Origin: a bacterium | GTDB taxonomy: Bacteria; UBP6; JAFGXH01 | Direction: 5' to 3' | Length of the DNA stretch: 14,142 nt | NCBI GenBank assembly: GCA_027064085.1 | Contig: JAMOQH010000067.1 | Span: 1 to 14,142, forward strand | Part shown: piece by piece, positions 11,959-14,142 of the stretch | Numbering within the stretch: position 1 is the first letter of the stretch | How the letters are laid out: every line of letters starts with the position of its first letter | Translations under genes and position numbers: made by a program | The notes under the pieces: model-generated | The model's database searches: none | Told to the model about the DNA's origin: nothing | The model's input: only the letters and a program-made list of their open reading frames with translations

Positions 11959-14142
11959 ATGATAAAGTTAACATTAGTATTTTTGTCTTTTATGCTAGCA
12001 GGTAGTTTATTTTCTGCTAATTCTGAAGTTGGAACCGATTCTCCAATGAAAGTTTTTGTTTCAAATGGCCATTATCAGGTTTTTTATGATGAAGACTCTA
12101 ATGTTTACCCAAGAGGAACAAATAATGATAGTGATTCTGGCCCTGTATTATCACTTGATGGTGCGGTATATGGTTATAATGTTCAAGGCCCTAATACTGA
12201 TCTTTCAAATAATGGTGGAGTTGATTGGACTCAAAGCTCTCAAGTATCAACTAATTCAACTATAATAGACACTTTGGATTTAGGTAATAATGTTTATATA
12301 CAACAAAGAACGGTCTACGAAGAAGGAAAGTCTTATTTTTGGATTTATTATACCATTGCAAACCTCAGTACAACAACATTTAACGATGTAAAATTTATTT
12401 TAGCTTTAGATGCTTATACCAATAATGACGACAATGGTAATGGAGAGAACTCGGATACCATGAAAGTAATTGGTGATATAGAAACTAATGGGGGAAAAAC
12501 AATCAGGCAATCTCTATCTGGTTATTTCATGAACAATAATTCTTCTATATCTGATATTAAATATTATGAAAACACTTTCGATAGAGTATGGGATAAAGTT
12601 AAAGACTTTAGTTTTGATGATACGATAAGAACAAATAATCATGATTCTGGTTTTGGTTTACAAGCCCAAAAATTAACAGCTTTAGCTCCAGGCGAAACAT
12701 GGAAGTTTAAAGTATTATGGCAAATTATGCCCGATACAGTAACACAAGATTGCTTATTTCAAGATGCAGATAATGATGGTATAGTAAATGTAGAAGATAA
12801 CTATGATTGTTTTAATCAAGTTGACACAGATGGAGACGGTAACAATGATAATGAAGATACAGATAGCGATAATGATGGTATCTTAGATACAACTGATAAC
12901 TGCAGATTAGTTGCTAACCCTACTCAAGAAGATGCCGATAATGATGGTGTTGGTGACGCATGTGATAATTGTATAAATAAAATAAATCCAGAACAATTTG
13001 ATGCAGATAACGATGGCTTAGGTGATATTTGCGAAGACTTAAATAATAATGATGATTTAACTGATGATGATACAGATAATGATGGTACTCCAAACTACCT
13101 AGACGATGACGATGACGATGATGGAGACCCAACAATAACAGATTGTTCCTATTTAGATAACAGTGTTTACCATGGGGCATCTGAAGTTTGTGATGCCAAA
13201 GATAATAATTGTGATTCTTTTATTGATGAAGGAAATACATGTAATAATTGCGAAACAAAAACTTACAATGGTCATACCTATTTGTTTTGTGATGAATTAA
13301 AAAATTGGAATGAAGCAAAAACAATATGTAATGGATATGGTTATACTCTTGTTTCAGTTGAAAACAACGAAGAAAACTCTTGGTTGGTTTCTATGTTACA
13401 AACCCTATTTAGTGAAAGAACTGCTTGGCTTGGGTATACCGATGAAGCACAAGAAGGAACTTGGCTTTGGAGTAATAATTCTATAGCTACTTTTGAAGAT
13501 TGGCATATAGGAGAGCCAAACAACTCAGGAACTGAAAATTGTGCTCATATATGGGAAAATCAAGGTGGTGATTGGAATGATATAAGTTGCAATAATAATT
13601 ATAGATATATTTGTGAATTAGGAACAGATTTTACAACTTGTCAAAGCGGTGATATGGATAATGATGGTTACTGTAATGATACCGACCCAGATATAGATGG
13701 AGATAATGTAAATAACAATGTAGATACTGACCCTAATAACCCTAATGTATGTAGTGATACCGATAATGATACATGCGATGATTGTTTAAATGGTATTTAT
13801 GACCCTGCTAATGATGGCACAGATACCAATGGTGATGGAATTTGTGATGCTGGTGATGAGTGTACTCCTAACCCTTGCCAAAACGGTTCAACTTGTACAG
13901 ATGGAGATAATTCTTATACTTGTGACTGTACAGGAACTGGTTATTCTGGTACGAATTGTGATACTGATATAGATGAATGCTCAGCAGGAACAGATAATTG
14001 TGATAACAATGCCTCCTGTACAAACACAGATGGTTCTTTTACTTGTGCATGTAATAGTGGCTACACAGGAGACGGAGTAACATGTACAGATGTTGATGAA
14101 TGTGCAAACAATACTGATAACTGCGACAGTAATGCTACTTGT
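11959..14142 (+). CDS. Large secreted mosaic protein: TSP3-like calcium repeats, MopE-type motif, C-type lectin, EGF modules (3' end beyond window)
   Basis: Open for 728 codons with no stop, so incomplete. Signal peptide at 1-20 ([15 protein letters not shown]). Residues 25-250 form an unrecognised, probably beta-rich domain. From 269 (DADNDGI) to about 390 run thrombospondin type 3-like Asp/Asn calcium repeats, including seven Asp in a row at 382-388. At 395-430 is a MopE-like motif ([17 protein letters not shown]). A complete C-type lectin domain spans 431-553 with both sugar/calcium motifs, EPN (519-521) and WND (539-541), and paired cysteines. A second acidic repeat block covers 562-634. 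EGF modules begin at 635; the second (670-710) and the cut third (from 711) start DxDEC, the calcium-binding type. Start fixed by GGAGG (11949-11953). Expected to be exported and calcium-stabilised, perhaps an adhesin for glycan surfaces; ligand unknown. Confidence 0.9.
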   Translation, partial: MIKLTLVFLSFMLAGSLFSANSEVGTDSPMKVFVSNGHYQVFYDEDSNVYPRGTNNDSDSGPVLSLDGAVYGYNVQGPNTDLSNNGGVDWTQSSQVSTNSTIIDTLDLGNNVYIQQRTVYEEGKSYFWIYYTIANLSTTTFNDVKFILALDAYTNNDDNGNGENSDTMKVIGDIETNGGKTIRQSLSGYFMNNNSSISDIKYYENTFDRVWDKVKDFSFDDTIRTNNHDSGFGLQAQKLTALAPGETWKFKVLWQIMPDTVTQDCLFQDADNDGIVNVEDNYDCFNQVDTDGDGNNDNEDTDSDNDGILDTTDNCRLVANPTQEDADNDGVGDACDNCINKINPEQFDADNDGLGDICEDLNNNDDLTDDDTDNDGTPNYLDDDDDDDGDPTITDCSYLDNSVYHGASEVCDAKDNNCDSFIDEGNTCNNCETKTYNGHTYLFCDELKNWNEAKTICNGYGYTLVSVENNEENSWLVSMLQTLFSERTAWLGYTDEAQEGTWLWSNNSIATFEDWHIGEPNNSGTENCAHIWENQGGDWNDISCNNNYRYICELGTDFTTCQSGDMDNDGYCNDTDPDIDGDNVNNNVDTDPNNPNVCSDTDNDTCDDCLNGIYDPANDGTDTNGDGICDAGDECTPNPCQNGSTCTDGDNSYTCDCTGTGYSGTNCDTDIDECSAGTDNCDNNASCTNTDGSFTCACNSGYTGDGVTCTDVDECANNTDNCDSNATC

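Noticed and set aside
12056-12265. Plus-strand frame rich in Met and Ile
   Set aside because: Alternate frame of the mosaic gene, whose own frame is open across the whole region with a signal peptide and domains.
13102-13122. GAC/GAT microsatellite as a possible phase-variation tract
   Set aside because: Unit length is a multiple of three, so slippage would not shift the frame; it simply encodes an Asp run.
12920-13180. His/Tyr/Leu-rich minus-strand frame
   Set aside because: Antisense to the Asp/Asn calcium repeats; GAT and AAT codons read backwards give this composition.
1-14142. CRISPR array or insertion sequence with terminal repeats
   Set aside because: No regularly spaced repeats, no transposase other than the Rpn-type gene, and no terminal repeats or target duplications around it could be found by eye.

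Overview
The window is AT-rich (coding and non-coding alike) and bacterial: Shine-Dalgarno sites, sigma70-type promoters, lipoboxes and tightly packed operons are all visible. The mix of proteins (Cys-rich lipoprotein with duplicated domains, C2-like envelope protein, a large secreted mosaic of thrombospondin type 3, MopE-type, C-type lectin and EGF modules, plus surE next to an nlpD-like gene) suggests a Gram-negative, probably an AT-rich relative of the Myxococcota or former Deltaproteobacteria. That placement is inference; no rRNA or marker gene is present to prove it.

Layout. 1-401 carries only a decayed tail of an Rpn-type gene (minus strand) and AT-rich leader DNA. 402-2352 is a two-gene phosphate operon: a DUF47/PhoU-like regulator and a Pit phosphate transporter, closed by a hairpin terminator. 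2421-4783 (minus) holds a lipoprotein with two copies of an unrecognised ~125-residue domain, a C2-like protein with two C-terminal membrane helices, and a small coiled-coil protein; a perfect 20-bp GC-rich palindrome lies between the last two. Divergent from the small gene is an Rpn/PD-(D/E)XK nuclease gene (4819-5757) that looks short at its N-terminus, starts among two palindromes, and contains an in-frame internal ATG behind a perfect Shine-Dalgarno sequence. 5758-6101 is non-coding, with two related palindromes and a promoter for a cation-chloride-cotransporter-like permease (6102-8375). The permease converges, 3 bp apart, on gap (GAPDH, minus, with a near-consensus promoter).

9527-11746 (minus) is a compact unit: tRNA-Arg(ACG), surE, dedA and an nlpD-like LysM/M23 lipoprotein, with overlapping genes. 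A promoter sits just before the tRNA. Divergent from it, the plus-strand gene at 11959 runs off the window end and encodes a secreted, calcium-binding, lectin/EGF mosaic protein.

How they work together: the phosphate pair is one functional unit; surE-dedA-nlpD is nucleotide/undecaprenyl-phosphate/cell-wall housekeeping. The most interesting part is 4431-5766, where an Rpn-type nuclease gene with an apparent gene-within-gene antitoxin, a divergent small coiled-coil gene and three palindromes are packed into about 1.3 kb.
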